Shown: positions 18,153 through 25,766 of the stretch, one piece after another | How the letters are laid out: every line of letters begins with the position of its first letter | Position numbering within the stretch: the stretch's first letter is position 1 | Source: Synergistota bacterium | Lineage (GTDB): Bacteria > Synergistota > GBS-1 | Assembly (NCBI GenBank): GCA_021159885.1 | Contig: JAGHDO010000049.1 | Span: 1-36,987 of the forward strand | Length of the DNA stretch: 36,987 bases | Reading direction: 5' to 3' | Notes under the pieces: generated by a model | Seen by the model: the letters and a program-made list of their open reading frames with translations, nothing else | Told to the model about the DNA's origin: nothing | Databases searched by the model: none | Program-made: the position numbers and the translations under genes

Positions 18153-19490
18153 TTAAAAGAACGGTAGCTTCATTCTCGCACCGGGCTTTGAAAGCCTCTT
18201 AAGCATATTCTTAACCTCGTTATATTGTTTCAAAACCTGGTTAACGAGTTGGACCGAAGTACCGCTCCCCTTAGCTATTCTTCTTTTTCTGCTCCCCTTT
18301 ATTATCTCGGGCCTTCTCCTCTCCTCCGGTGTCATTGAGAGTATTATAGCTTCTATATGTTTAAGTTCCTTCTCTCCAACGCTCACATCCCCTATCTTCC
18401 TTCTGATCTTTAAAAAGCCTGGTATCATTTCAAGTATCTGATCCAAGGGCCCCATATCCCTCATCTGCCGAAGGTATTCAAGCATATCCTCCATGGTAAA
18501 CTCTGCTCTCTTTACCCTCTTGCTCAGCTCCTTAGCTTTTTCTTCGTCTATAGAAGCGGATATCTTCTCAACTAAGGTGGCAACATCTCCCATCCCAAGT
18601 ATTCTTGAAACGATTCTATCAGGATGAAAAGGCTCTATATCATCTATTTTTTCCCCCGTGCCAATGAATTTTATCGGTTTACCGAGAACGTGGGTTACAG
18701 ATAGCGCCGCTCCTCCCCTCGCATCGCCATCAAGCTTGGTAAGTATAACCCCCGATAGATCTATCGCTTCCATGAAAGCCCTTCCGACCTTAAGCGCTTC
18801 CTGCCCCATCATGGAATCTATAACAAGTAAAACTTCCTGAAAGCTAAAGCGCTTTCCAAGCTCCTCGAGCTCAGAAAGCATTTCCTCATCTACATGAAGT
18901 CTTCCCGCGGAGTCAACTATAACCACATCGCAACCGAGCTCCTTAGCAGAGCTTATTCCCCGAGAGACCGCATCAAGGGGGGTCTTACCTCCCACCACCT
19001 GACACCCAATTTTCCCTGCAAGGATTTGAAGTTGCTCCCTTGCCGCCGGTCTTTTAACATCCGCAGCTACCAGAACGGACCTCCTGCCCTCCCTTTTAAG
19101 CAAATTAGCGATCTTAACAGCCGTTGTCGTCTTGCCAGAACCCTGCAAACCAACAAGCATGTAGAGAGAGGGAGGCTCATGAGCAAAGCTCAATCGTGGG
19201 GATCCCTCTCCACTCATGACTTCAAGAATCTCTTCATACAAAATCTTTAAAACTTGATCTGCTGGGCTTATGCTTGAGAGCACATCTTGTGATAGAGCTC
19301 TCTCCCTCACCTTGGATAGAATTTCCTTAACCACTTTGTAGTGAACGTCACCCTCAAGGAGAGCAAGCCTTATCTGCCTTAAGGCCGAGTCCACATCCTT
19401 CTGGGAGAGCTTTCCTTTCTTCCTCAAAAAGCCTATTATTCCCTCAAACCTCTCTCTAAGACGCTCAAACAAGAATCCCACCCCGCTCAA
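18153..19490 (-). CDS. ffh: Signal recognition particle protein Ffh
   Basis: A 445-residue SRP GTPase with an N-terminal four-helix domain, then G1 GLQGSGKTT at about 114-122, G3 DSAGRLH, G4 TKLDGDARGG and a C-terminal M domain ending KRLSKPGARMKLPFF, which includes the 4.5S-RNA-binding helices. Ffh delivers nascent membrane proteins to FtsY. TTG at 19490 overlaps ylxM by 26 bp. A TTG at 19472 would give the more typical start FERLRERFEGI and is a good alternative. Confidence 0.96.
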   Translation of the reverse strand: MSGVGFLFERLRERFEGIIGFLRKKGKLSQKDVDSALRQIRLALLEGDVHYKVVKEILSKVRERALSQDVLSSISPADQVLKILYEEILEVMSGEGSPRLSFAHEPPSLYMLVGLQGSGKTTTAVKIANLLKREGRRSVLVAADVKRPAAREQLQILAGKIGCQVVGGKTPLDAVSRGISSAKELGCDVVIVDSAGRLHVDEEMLSELEELGKRFSFQEVLLVIDSMMGQEALKVGRAFMEAIDLSGVILTKLDGDARGGAALSVTHVLGKPIKFIGTGEKIDDIEPFHPDRIVSRILGMGDVATLVEKISASIDEEKAKELSKRVKRAEFTMEDMLEYLRQMRDMGPLDQILEMIPGFLKIRRKIGDVSVGEKELKHIEAIILSMTPEERRRPEIIKGSRKRRIAKGSGTSVQLVNQVLKQYNEVKNMLKRLSKPGARMKLPFF

Positions 19491-19842
19491 GCAGGTTATT
19501 CAGGTTCTCCACTATATCCTTAAGCTTCGTTCTCTTCTCACCCGAGAGATCCTCACACAGCGAAAGAAGCTCACTTTTTATCTTCTCGAAAGCCCTCGTT
19601 TGAACAAGAAACCTTTCAACGAGATTAAGCTTCTCTTCTACTTTCTTAAGTCTTGCTAAGCCTCTCTTCAAGGTATAATGAACTGCCTGCCTGCTTATGC
19701 CAAGATCTCTCGCTATCTCAGCAAGCGAGAGATCATCCTCATAGTAAAGCTTAAGGATTTTCCTCTGATTGGGGGTCAAAAGCCCACCATAGAAATCGAT
19801 CAAAAGGCAAATAAAAAAACGCTCCATACGAGCCCTCGTCAA
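19465..19842 (-). CDS. ylxM: YlxM family SRP-associated helix-turn-helix protein
   Basis: A 125-residue protein. The N-terminal sigma-70-region-4-like helix-turn-helix contains LLTPNQRKILKLYYEDDLSL and AEIARDLGISRQAVHYTLKR; a helical tail follows. YlxM precedes ffh in Firmicutes and in Streptococcus modulates SRP activity. The start is TTG at 19842 with AAGGA seven bases upstream; ATG at 19827 is also possible. It is the first gene of the long minus-strand operon, about 20 bp downstream of the predicted transcription start. Confidence 0.93.
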   Translation of the reverse strand: MTRARMERFFICLLIDFYGGLLTPNQRKILKLYYEDDLSLAEIARDLGISRQAVHYTLKRGLARLKKVEEKLNLVERFLVQTRAFEKIKSELLSLCEDLSGEKRTKLKDIVENLNNLLERGGILV

Positions 19843-19867
19843 GTTAATTTCCTTTACAGCCTTCCAA

Positions 19868-19896
19868 ATTATAAGCTCACTTATCGCTTATGTCAA
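19868..19896 (-). promoter_or_regulatory. Sigma-70-type promoter for the ylxM-ffh-...-fliG operon
   Basis: On the minus strand TTGACA (19896-19891) is followed after 17 bases by TATAAT (19873-19868). Both hexamers and the spacing match the sigma-A consensus exactly. Initiation near 19861 would leave a leader of about 20 bases containing AAGGA before the TTG start of ylxM. The -35 box overlaps the last codons of the FecE remnant. Confidence 0.85.
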
Positions 19897-20240
19897 CCTT
19901 TTTATCGAAAATCGGTAGACGAACCTTTACCCCCAAACCATCAAGGTTTATTATTCTAACTTCAACACCATAAGCTCCTTTTAAACTTTCATCTCTCGTA
20001 ATTGGAGACGAAAAAATCCCAAGATAAGGAGCTCTACCCATAAGAACTATATCCAGAACCAAAAATGGAAAAGCAAGCAAGCAAACCTCCTATAGTCTTA
20101 AGCAGGGTAGTTTTATCAACACCATTAGGTCCCCAATACGCAGAGTATCTCTTCACCTTCAATAAAAAGCTTATACTGCTGAGGATAAAGCGATCATGTC
20201 CACAGTCAATATCTAGCTTTACTTTCTCTCCCACCATATA
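19877..20240 (-). pseudogene. Remnant of a FecE/BtuD-type ABC importer ATPase
   Basis: Two short frames together give pieces of a FecE-family ATPase in the right order. The N-terminal piece ends in GPNGVDKTTLLKTIGGLL, where the Walker A Gly before Lys is replaced by Asp. The second piece reads VLDIVLMGRAPYLGIFSSP, the segment that in this family follows the Q-loop. A C-terminal tail with AYGVEVRIINLDGLGVKVRLP resembles the family's last 20 residues. About 40 codons before the second piece and well over 100 codons (signature, Walker B and H-loop) before the tail are missing. Just ahead of Walker A, the next frame reads IEGEEILCVLG, the expected sequence, so small indels are present too. It cannot hydrolyse ATP. 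Confidence 0.85.
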
Positions 20241-21070
20241 AAAGCCCACCTTATATTAGAACCGACTCTCCACGTAAGAAAGCCATTCCGCTCGGTCAAG
20301 AATTTTAAGAGATAGTACCTTAGTCTACGTATCTCGTCCTCCGAGTTGAGGTTAAGTCTCCATATCCAATCTCCCAAGGCATCCTCAAAGCTACCATATC
20401 TCCTTCCCATACCGCTATCAACGATTTCCACGTTTGCATATATTCCCAGATCATAAAGAGTATTATAGACGTAAATATAGTTTGGCTTAGAATCGTATTC
20501 TCCTCCGAATATCTTATATAGCTTCTCCTCATACGGCTGATTCCCAAAAATGGAGCATATTATATAAACGCGTTTCTTAGCCGCCTCGTTTAGCTTGATC
20601 AATGTACCCTTAAGATCCCACTTCAATCTTTTCTTTCCCTGATCTTCACACTCCACCGCACTTATCATTTCAAGCGATCGAGAAACCAAAACTACATCAT
20701 GTATTGATATATCTTTTCCAACAATCACATCTTGCCACTTACCCTTAAAGAAAGCGATATTATCAACTTTCTCCTCACGAGCATACTCGCGAGCTCGGGA
20801 AAGCATCTCCTCAGACATATCAAGAGCAGTCACGCTTTTCGAGATCTTTGCTAAAGGAACGGCAAGCGTCCCCGGGCCACTACCCACATCAAGCACAGTC
20901 TCACTTCTTGAAACCTTTATTCTCCGCAGAGCTTCCTTAACAAAGTGGCTTCCCCTCGAAAATCTACCAAGCCTATGTGATCCCTTCTCATCCCAATCCT
21001 TTAGGCTTCCCCTTTCATCAACTACAACAAAAAGAGAAGCAGATCTCTGCCAAAGCTCATTCCAGTTCAC
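20219..21070 (-). CDS. Class I SAM-dependent methyltransferase
   Basis: A 283-residue protein with motif I VLDVGSGPGTLAVPLAK (about residues 60-76), a following acidic motif VTALDMSEEML, and a Rossmann-like core at about 55-150. The C-terminal half has no recognised substrate domain. The start is GTG at 21070 with GGAGG eleven bases upstream, a rather long spacing. It is intact although the transporter fragments on both sides are broken. Methyltransferases of this kind are sometimes encoded with FecCD-type importers (recalled), so it probably belonged to the same cassette. The substrate is unknown. It may be on its way to becoming a pseudogene. Confidence 0.8.
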   Translation of the reverse strand: MNWNELWQRSASLFVVVDERGSLKDWDEKGSHRLGRFSRGSHFVKEALRRIKVSRSETVLDVGSGPGTLAVPLAKISKSVTALDMSEEMLSRAREYAREEKVDNIAFFKGKWQDVIVGKDISIHDVVLVSRSLEMISAVECEDQGKKRLKWDLKGTLIKLNEAAKKRVYIICSIFGNQPYEEKLYKIFGGEYDSKPNYIYVYNTLYDLGIYANVEIVDSGMGRRYGSFEDALGDWIWRLNLNSEDEIRRLRYYLLKFLTERNGFLTWRVGSNIRWAFIWWERK

Positions 21071-21079
21071 TTACCAAGC

Positions 21080-21441
21080 AACCTCCTTCAGATCTTTTCC
21101 CAGAATATCCTATTTCTAAGTTCAAAGTTACCCATCTGGATAGAGCTTGGTGACGAGCTATATAATTTCTGAGGATAATCAGCAGATGGATGGCTCCTAA
21201 CACACGAAACATACAGGCAAGCATGTTTCCGTGGTAATCGGGAACCTACCAGCATGCGAGCGATATGTGGAGTGGATATACCGAGAGCCTTGGCATCATC
21301 CTCCCCCAGAGAGAACGCTAATCCTCCACCGAATAACTAAAAGAAAACCCACACCAAAAAGCATAGGGAGGATGACCATGAATATATCCTCAATGAAAAC
21401 TGATGAAGGTAAGCCCATCAACCGGAAAGCAAGGCTTTCAT
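21080..21441 (-). pseudogene. Remnant of a FecCD/BtuC-type ABC importer permease
   Basis: No frame stays open, but joining minus-strand frames gives FecCD landmarks in order. First comes a hydrophobic helix near 21400-21330 (IFMVILPMLFGVGFLLVIRW), then after a one-base frameshift FSLGEDDAKALGIS, which matches the family's LGEDEARxLGV motif. Directly afterwards comes PHIARMLVGS, matching the VPHIARLLVG motif. The roughly 70 residues normally between those motifs are deleted. After a further frameshift, VLGAIHLLII resembles the next helix. An apparent start (ATG at 21441) is followed by a stop after seven codons. Together with the gene fragments around it this is a decayed transporter permease. 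Confidence 0.75.
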
Positions 21442-21451
21442 TTTTAGGTCA

Positions 21452-21583
21452 TTATCCCTGTTGAAAAAAGGCACATAAATCCTTCTCCCTGCAAATAGCT
21501 CTCAAACTTTCCAACGAATCTTCAAGAGAATTATAACTTTTCACTATCGGCATGTCAAATTTGACTTTATAGAAAGCGCTATG
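21452..21583 (-). pseudogene. Probable remnant of the cognate FecB/BtuF-type substrate-binding protein
   Basis: A 43-residue minus-strand frame between stops contains FYKVKFDMPIVKSYNSLEDS followed by LESLRAICREK. This resembles the segment of periplasmic metal-chelate binding proteins where LGIPVV is followed by SLEDILESIRLIGKILGRE. It lies directly upstream of the permease remnant, where a binding-protein gene is expected. Both ends are lost. The match is short, so confidence is limited. The sequence is now shared with the promoter of pstS on the other strand. Confidence 0.5.
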
Positions 21584-21590
21584 CTATCCT
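21561..21590 (+). promoter_or_regulatory. Predicted promoter of pstS
   Basis: TTGACT at 21561-21566 is followed after 18 bases by TATCCT at 21585-21590. Initiation near 21597 would give a leader of about 33 bases with GGAGGG before the ATG at 21630. I saw no obvious Pho-box-like direct repeat. Confidence 0.55.
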
Positions 21591-21629
21591 TTGAAGCGAA
21601 AGTAGCCATTTTAAGAGGGAGGGATGGAA

Positions 21630-22667
21630 ATGAGAAAAGTGTTAGCAATTGTAATTTTTGTGATGCTTCTAATTACAATGCCAGCGTTCGCCAAGGAAAT
21701 AGAGCTTACGGGAGCGGGTGCTACCTTCCCTTATCCATTTTACTCAAAGCTTTTCTCAATCTATAGCCAGAAAATGGGAATTAAGATAAATTATCAAGCC
21801 ATAGGGTCCGGTGGAGGGATAAGACAGCTTCTTAACAAAACGGTCGACTTTGGAGCCACAGATGCACCTATGAGCGATAAGGAGCTTAAGGAAGCTGGAT
21901 CCCCAATAGCTCACATACCGACCTGCTTAGGAGCGATAGTAATCACCTATAACCTTCCGGGAAACCCTAAGCTAAAGCTAACCGGTGAAATCCTTGCAGA
22001 TATATTTCTCGGAAAGATAGGAAAATGGAATGATCCCAGAATAAAAGAGATAAACCCGGATATTAAGCTTCCTAACATGAATATAACCGTTATACACAGG
22101 TCAGACGGTAGCGGAAGCACCTTCATATTAAGCAAGTTCCTAAGCAAGGTGAGCGGTGAGTGGAAGAAAAAAGTAGGCGTGGGGAAAGCGCTAAGATGGC
22201 CCACGGGGTTGGGAGGAAAGGGAAACCCGGGAGTGGCAGGACTGATAAGACAAATTCCGGGAAGCTTAGGATATGTTGAGCTCGTTTACGCTCTTCAGAG
22301 TAAGATGCCGTTTGCCTCGATTAAAAACGCAAGCGGGAAATTCATAGAGCCCTCTATAGAATCGGTTAGCGCCTCTGCACAAACCGATATACCGGCGGAC
22401 ACGCGTGTAGATCTCACGGATACAAAAGCTCCGGATGGATACCCGTTAAGCAGTTTCACCTGGATAATAGTCTACAAGGAGCAGAAGTATAACGATAGAA
22501 CGAAAGAAAGAGCGGAAGAGCTCGTTAAACTACTCTGGTGGATTATACACGATGGGCAGAAACACGCGCCCGAGCTTTCTTACTCCCCTCTGCCCGAAAG
22601 CGCCATCAAAGTTGCAGAGAGCGTCATAAAATCCATAACATATGAGGGCAATCCTATACTTAAATAA
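21630..22667 (+). CDS. pstS: Phosphate ABC transporter substrate-binding protein PstS
   Basis: About 345 residues with a cleavable signal peptide (hydrophobic up to about residue 20, ending MPAFAKE). The PstS motifs follow: LTGAGATFPYPFYSKLF, INYQAIGSGGGIRQLLN, VDFGATDAPMS and HRSDGSGSTFILSKFL, which line the phosphate site. ATG at 21630 is preferred over ATG at 21624 because GGAGG is seven bases from it but only one base from the earlier codon. No pstC, pstA, pstB or phoU follows; the next gene is convergent and overlaps its stop by 8 bp. It must use a permease encoded elsewhere or serve another role. Confidence 0.93.
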   Translation: MRKVLAIVIFVMLLITMPAFAKEIELTGAGATFPYPFYSKLFSIYSQKMGIKINYQAIGSGGGIRQLLNKTVDFGATDAPMSDKELKEAGSPIAHIPTCLGAIVITYNLPGNPKLKLTGEILADIFLGKIGKWNDPRIKEINPDIKLPNMNITVIHRSDGSGSTFILSKFLSKVSGEWKKKVGVGKALRWPTGLGGKGNPGVAGLIRQIPGSLGYVELVYALQSKMPFASIKNASGKFIEPSIESVSASAQTDIPADTRVDLTDTKAPDGYPLSSFTWIIVYKEQKYNDRTKERAEELVKLLWWIIHDGQKHAPELSYSPLPESAIKVAESVIKSITYEGNPILK

Positions 22668-23937
22668 CCGCTCCAATTATAAGATCGTTTACGTTCGTTC
22701 CCGTAGGACCCGTTATGATTAAATCACCGCTCGCTTTAAGGGCGTTATAGGAATCATTATTCGCCAGATAGTTTTCCGGATCAACACCCTTAGACAGCAT
22801 CCTATTGAAGCTATCGCCATCAACTATTCCTCCCGCTGCGTCAGTGGGACCATCCGTGCCATCGGTTCCCGCCGCAGCGATAACTACTTTATCCATTCCC
22901 TTTATCGAGATCGAAGCAGATAAGGCGAGCTCCTGACACCTTCCTCCCTTACCATTCCCTCTAACATGAACGATGGTCTCTCCACCAAGGATAATCATAC
23001 ACGGAGGCGATACCGGATTAGACGATCTTCCTATCTCTTTTAAGATCTCCGCAAGGAATCTCCCAGCCTCAGAAGCCTCACAGTTAAGCGTGGAAGTAAG
23101 AAAGAGTGTCCTATAACCAAGCTCTCTCGCCCTTTCAATCGCGTATTTACAGACCAAGCTAACGCTCCCTATTATCACGCTCTCGACATTATCAAGTTTT
23201 TTCGGAGTCTCGGGTATTTCCCCTTTAACCCCCTTGAGAATAACCTCCCTTACAGAGGAAGGAATCTCGTCCATGAGATTATACTTTTCTATAACCCTCA
23301 GGGCATCCTCATAAGTGGTCTCATCAGGATAAGCAGGACCAGAAGCTATAGAGTCAAGGCGGTCCCCGAGAACATCAGAAAGAGCAAGCGTATATATAAA
23401 AGCAGGGTAAGCGATCTCAGCAAACCTCCCTCCTTTAACTTTAGATATATGTTTTCTAACCATGTTTATCTCAACTATATCAGCCCCAGATCTTAAAAGA
23501 AGCTCATTAACCTTTCTCAAATCATCCAGGCTAACACCCTCTATCGGATATTCAAAGAGAGCGGATCCTCCGCCTGACACGAGAAAAAGAAGCCTGTCAT
23601 TCTCACCAAGCGATGAGGCAAGCTCTATTGCCTTCTTCGTTGAGGATATCGTATTCTCATCGGGAACGGGATGCCCCGCTTCATAGACTTCAACGCCCTC
23701 TATTTCCCCAAGCGAATGACCATACTTGGTTATTACCACTCCCCTCTTTATTTTCTCACCGAGCAGATCCCTCGCAGCCTTAGCCATTCTCCACGCAGCT
23801 TTCCCCATAGCAACGAGATAAAGATTTTCCACTTCCTCAAGATTCTCCTTCCTTATGGCATCCTTAACCGCCCTATCCGGAAGAACCTTTTCGATAGAAA
23901 AGTTAATAACGCTTAAAACATCATCCCTTAACCCCAT
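22660..23937 (-). CDS. Glycerate 2-kinase (GckA/MOFRL family)
   Basis: A 425-residue protein with the two-domain layout of the MOFRL-type glycerate kinase. The N-terminal domain (DUF4147 type) contains VAMGKAAWRMAKAARDLLG, GHPVPDENT and FLVSGGGSALFEYP; the C-terminal MOFRL domain contains GGETIVHVRGNGKGGRCQEL and AAGTDGTDGPTDAAGG. It phosphorylates glycerate to 2-phosphoglycerate in serine or glyoxylate breakdown. It lies 37 bp downstream of the secreted coiled-coil gene and converges on pstS. GGAGG precedes the ATG. Confidence 0.95.
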   Translation of the reverse strand: MGLRDDVLSVINFSIEKVLPDRAVKDAIRKENLEEVENLYLVAMGKAAWRMAKAARDLLGEKIKRGVVITKYGHSLGEIEGVEVYEAGHPVPDENTISSTKKAIELASSLGENDRLLFLVSGGGSALFEYPIEGVSLDDLRKVNELLLRSGADIVEINMVRKHISKVKGGRFAEIAYPAFIYTLALSDVLGDRLDSIASGPAYPDETTYEDALRVIEKYNLMDEIPSSVREVILKGVKGEIPETPKKLDNVESVIIGSVSLVCKYAIERARELGYRTLFLTSTLNCEASEAGRFLAEILKEIGRSSNPVSPPCMIILGGETIVHVRGNGKGGRCQELALSASISIKGMDKVVIAAAGTDGTDGPTDAAGGIVDGDSFNRMLSKGVDPENYLANNDSYNALKASGDLIITGPTGTNVNDLIIGAVI

Positions 23938-23974
23938 TTTATACTTCCTCCTTTCCTCAAAGAGTAGCCTCTTC

Positions 23975-25153
23975 TTACTTCAGAGCGGAGGTCAATCTCT
24001 CAAATTCCTTCTTCATTGCCTCATTGTAAAAGACCGGTATTTCCGGGATCTCTATGCTTAAAAGCGCCTCAAATCTCTCCTTCCCAGAGCGAATAAGCTC
24101 CATCAACCTTCCGCTCGTTCTAACTGTCCTGAAGGTGTTTTCCGCAACGAGGTAATCCTCTCTCAAAGCCTCAAGCCTTTTTTCAAAAACCATCTTTTGA
24201 GACCTGAGATACTCTTTATAAAGCCTCACTACCTTAAGCGTTAGCTCATTCGACCTTATATTCTGCTTCAGCAAAGCAGCGTTTTCTGCAGAGCGCGCTC
24301 CTTCAAGCTCAGCCTTAGCCTCCTCTATAAGCATAGAAGCAGTTTTTTCTATTTCCTCGAGCTTCGGAAGATAGACGCTTTCTACTTTTCTCACTTCACG
24401 TTCATAAAGGGTAATGACAAGTCTCAAAAGGAGAACGTGTATCCCATAGTATTTCTTCGCGATTACCAAATTCTCTTCCCCTCTCCTTTGCATAAGCCGT
24501 CCCAGCTGGGCTTCCAGAAACTTCACGTTATTAATGAGGGAAACCATCTGAACGATATCATCCGCCATGACGCTTTTTAAAAGGGACCTCATCTGCTCTT
24601 CTGAAAGGTTTAATCCCATTTTTCTGAGCTCGTTAATAAGCTTCCTCTCTATTTCCTCCACCGCTTTCTCTTTATCTTCTATCTCACGTTGAAGCTTTTC
24701 TACTTTCCTCCTATAATCCTGCTTGGTTTTCTTATAAAACTCATACCATCTCTTACTCGACGGAGCCAACAAAGCTTTGGTCTCGTAATCCGCTACTTTT
24801 ACGCGAAGATTCTTTACTTCTTCCTCAATTTTTATTACCTCTTTCCTATACTCGCTTGCCCTCGAATTTATAAGAATCGCAAGAAGATCATTTATGATAG
24901 CATCAAGCTTTTCATCATACGTTTTAAAGACAAGCTCTTTAACGCTCTGAACCAGGCTCTTTTTCTCATTCTTCCCCTCAGTTTCAAGCTTTTTCTCCAG
25001 ATAATTTACCGCCCTATCAAGCTTCTTAAGAGCTTCAGACGCGATCTTAGACGCAAAACCCTCATTGTCAGCAGCAAAAAGTGGACTTTCAAATATCCAG
25101 AAAATCACGAGAGAGAAAAAGAGCAGAGCAATAATCCTTTTCGCACCGTTCAT
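23975..25153 (-). CDS. Secreted coiled-coil protein of unknown function
   Basis: A 392-residue protein. Residues 1-27 form a signal peptide (basic start, hydrophobic LLFFSLVIFWIF, cleavage after PLFA). The rest is almost entirely charged heptad-like sequence rich in E, K, L and R, suggesting long coiled coils (for example about 100-180 and 260-340) without further membrane helices or cysteines. I do not recognise a family. It might be a cell-envelope spacer or adaptor. The start is ATG with only a weak G-rich Shine-Dalgarno. It is divergent from xpt and followed by glycerate kinase. Confidence 0.75.
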   Translation of the reverse strand: MNGAKRIIALLFFSLVIFWIFESPLFAADNEGFASKIASEALKKLDRAVNYLEKKLETEGKNEKKSLVQSVKELVFKTYDEKLDAIINDLLAILINSRASEYRKEVIKIEEEVKNLRVKVADYETKALLAPSSKRWYEFYKKTKQDYRRKVEKLQREIEDKEKAVEEIERKLINELRKMGLNLSEEQMRSLLKSVMADDIVQMVSLINNVKFLEAQLGRLMQRRGEENLVIAKKYYGIHVLLLRLVITLYEREVRKVESVYLPKLEEIEKTASMLIEEAKAELEGARSAENAALLKQNIRSNELTLKVVRLYKEYLRSQKMVFEKRLEALREDYLVAENTFRTVRTSGRLMELIRSGKERFEALLSIEIPEIPVFYNEAMKKEFERLTSALK

Positions 25154-25174
25154 TCCACGGCACCCCCATTCGCT

Positions 25175-25183
25175 ATTTTAACA
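25175..25183 (-). promoter_or_regulatory. Possible extended -10 element for the coiled-coil gene
   Basis: On the minus strand TGTTAAAAT (25183-25175) fits a TGnTAnnnT extended -10 element, about 21 bases before the ATG at 25153. No clear -35 is visible. It overlaps the upstream edge of the divergent xpt promoter, so the two may interfere. Confidence 0.35.
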
Positions 25184-25190
25184 TAATTTG

Positions 25191-25199
25191 TGATATAAT
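25191..25199 (+). promoter_or_regulatory. Extended -10 promoter giving a probably leaderless xpt mRNA
   Basis: TGATATAAT is a perfect TGnTATAAT extended -10 element. Its last base is separated from the xpt ATG by only nine bases (25200-25208). Transcription starting six or seven bases downstream would leave two or three untranslated bases, and no Shine-Dalgarno exists upstream. No purine riboswitch fits in the space. Confidence 0.6.
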
Positions 25200-25208
25200 T
25201 TTTCTACC

Positions 25209-25766
25209 ATGGAGGAGCTGGTTGACAGAATAAAGCGGGAAGGTAAGGTAATAAGCGATACGATACTGAAAGTAGATAGCTTCCTTAATCACAAGGTTGA
25301 CCCCTTTCTCATGAAGAAAATTGGCGAGCGGTTCGCAGAGATCTTCGAAAATGAAAGGATCACAAAGGTAGCAACGGTTGAGGCCTCGGGGATATCAGCG
25401 GCGATCTTTACCGCTTTAGCGCTTAAAGTCCCCCTCATTTTCGCGAGAAAGAGAAGACCCATCACCCTCGGCAGAAAAATATACGAGAGAAAGATTACTT
25501 CAAGAACCAAGCTTAATGAAACCATCATTACATTATCGGGAGACTACATAGACGAAACAGACCGAGTGCTTATAATAGATGACTTTCTCGCAACTGGAGA
25601 AACGATAAAAGCTCTGTGCGATATGATAGAGGAGTCTGGCGCATCAGTAGCCGGGATAGGTATATGCATAGAGAAAACCTTTCAGAAGGGGAAAGAGCGC
25701 CTTAAGAAATACAGGATCGAATCCCTTGCTAAGGTAGAATCGCTAAAGCCCTTAAAAGTAAGATGA
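25209..25766 (+). CDS. xpt: Xanthine phosphoribosyltransferase
   Basis: A 185-residue type I phosphoribosyltransferase. The N-terminus ISDTILKVDSFLNHKVDPFL matches Xpt of Bacillus, and the PRPP-binding loop is RVLIIDDFLATGETI (about residues 117-131). EASGISAAIFTALAL and FARKRRPITL are also typical. It converts xanthine and PRPP to XMP for purine salvage. The family match at the N-terminus fixes the ATG at 25209, which has no Shine-Dalgarno. It overlaps lipB by 4 bp (ATGA). Confidence 0.93.
   Translation: MEELVDRIKREGKVISDTILKVDSFLNHKVDPFLMKKIGERFAEIFENERITKVATVEASGISAAIFTALALKVPLIFARKRRPITLGRKIYERKITSRTKLNETIITLSGDYIDETDRVLIIDDFLATGETIKALCDMIEESGASVAGIGICIEKTFQKGKERLKKYRIESLAKVESLKPLKVR

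Noticed and set aside
19877-20249. Two short minus-strand frames (67 and 71 codons) as real small genes
   Set aside because: Their sequences are successive pieces of one FecE-type ATPase with missing parts and shifted frames, so they are listed as a pseudogene.
21180-21300. Possible cobalamin riboswitch in the gap before pstS
   Set aside because: The conserved B12-box and core were not found, and the minus strand reads as an eroded FecCD permease.
25154-25208. Purine riboswitch upstream of xpt
   Set aside because: Only 55 bases lie between the divergent genes, too few for the aptamer plus expression platform, and the -10 abuts the start codon.
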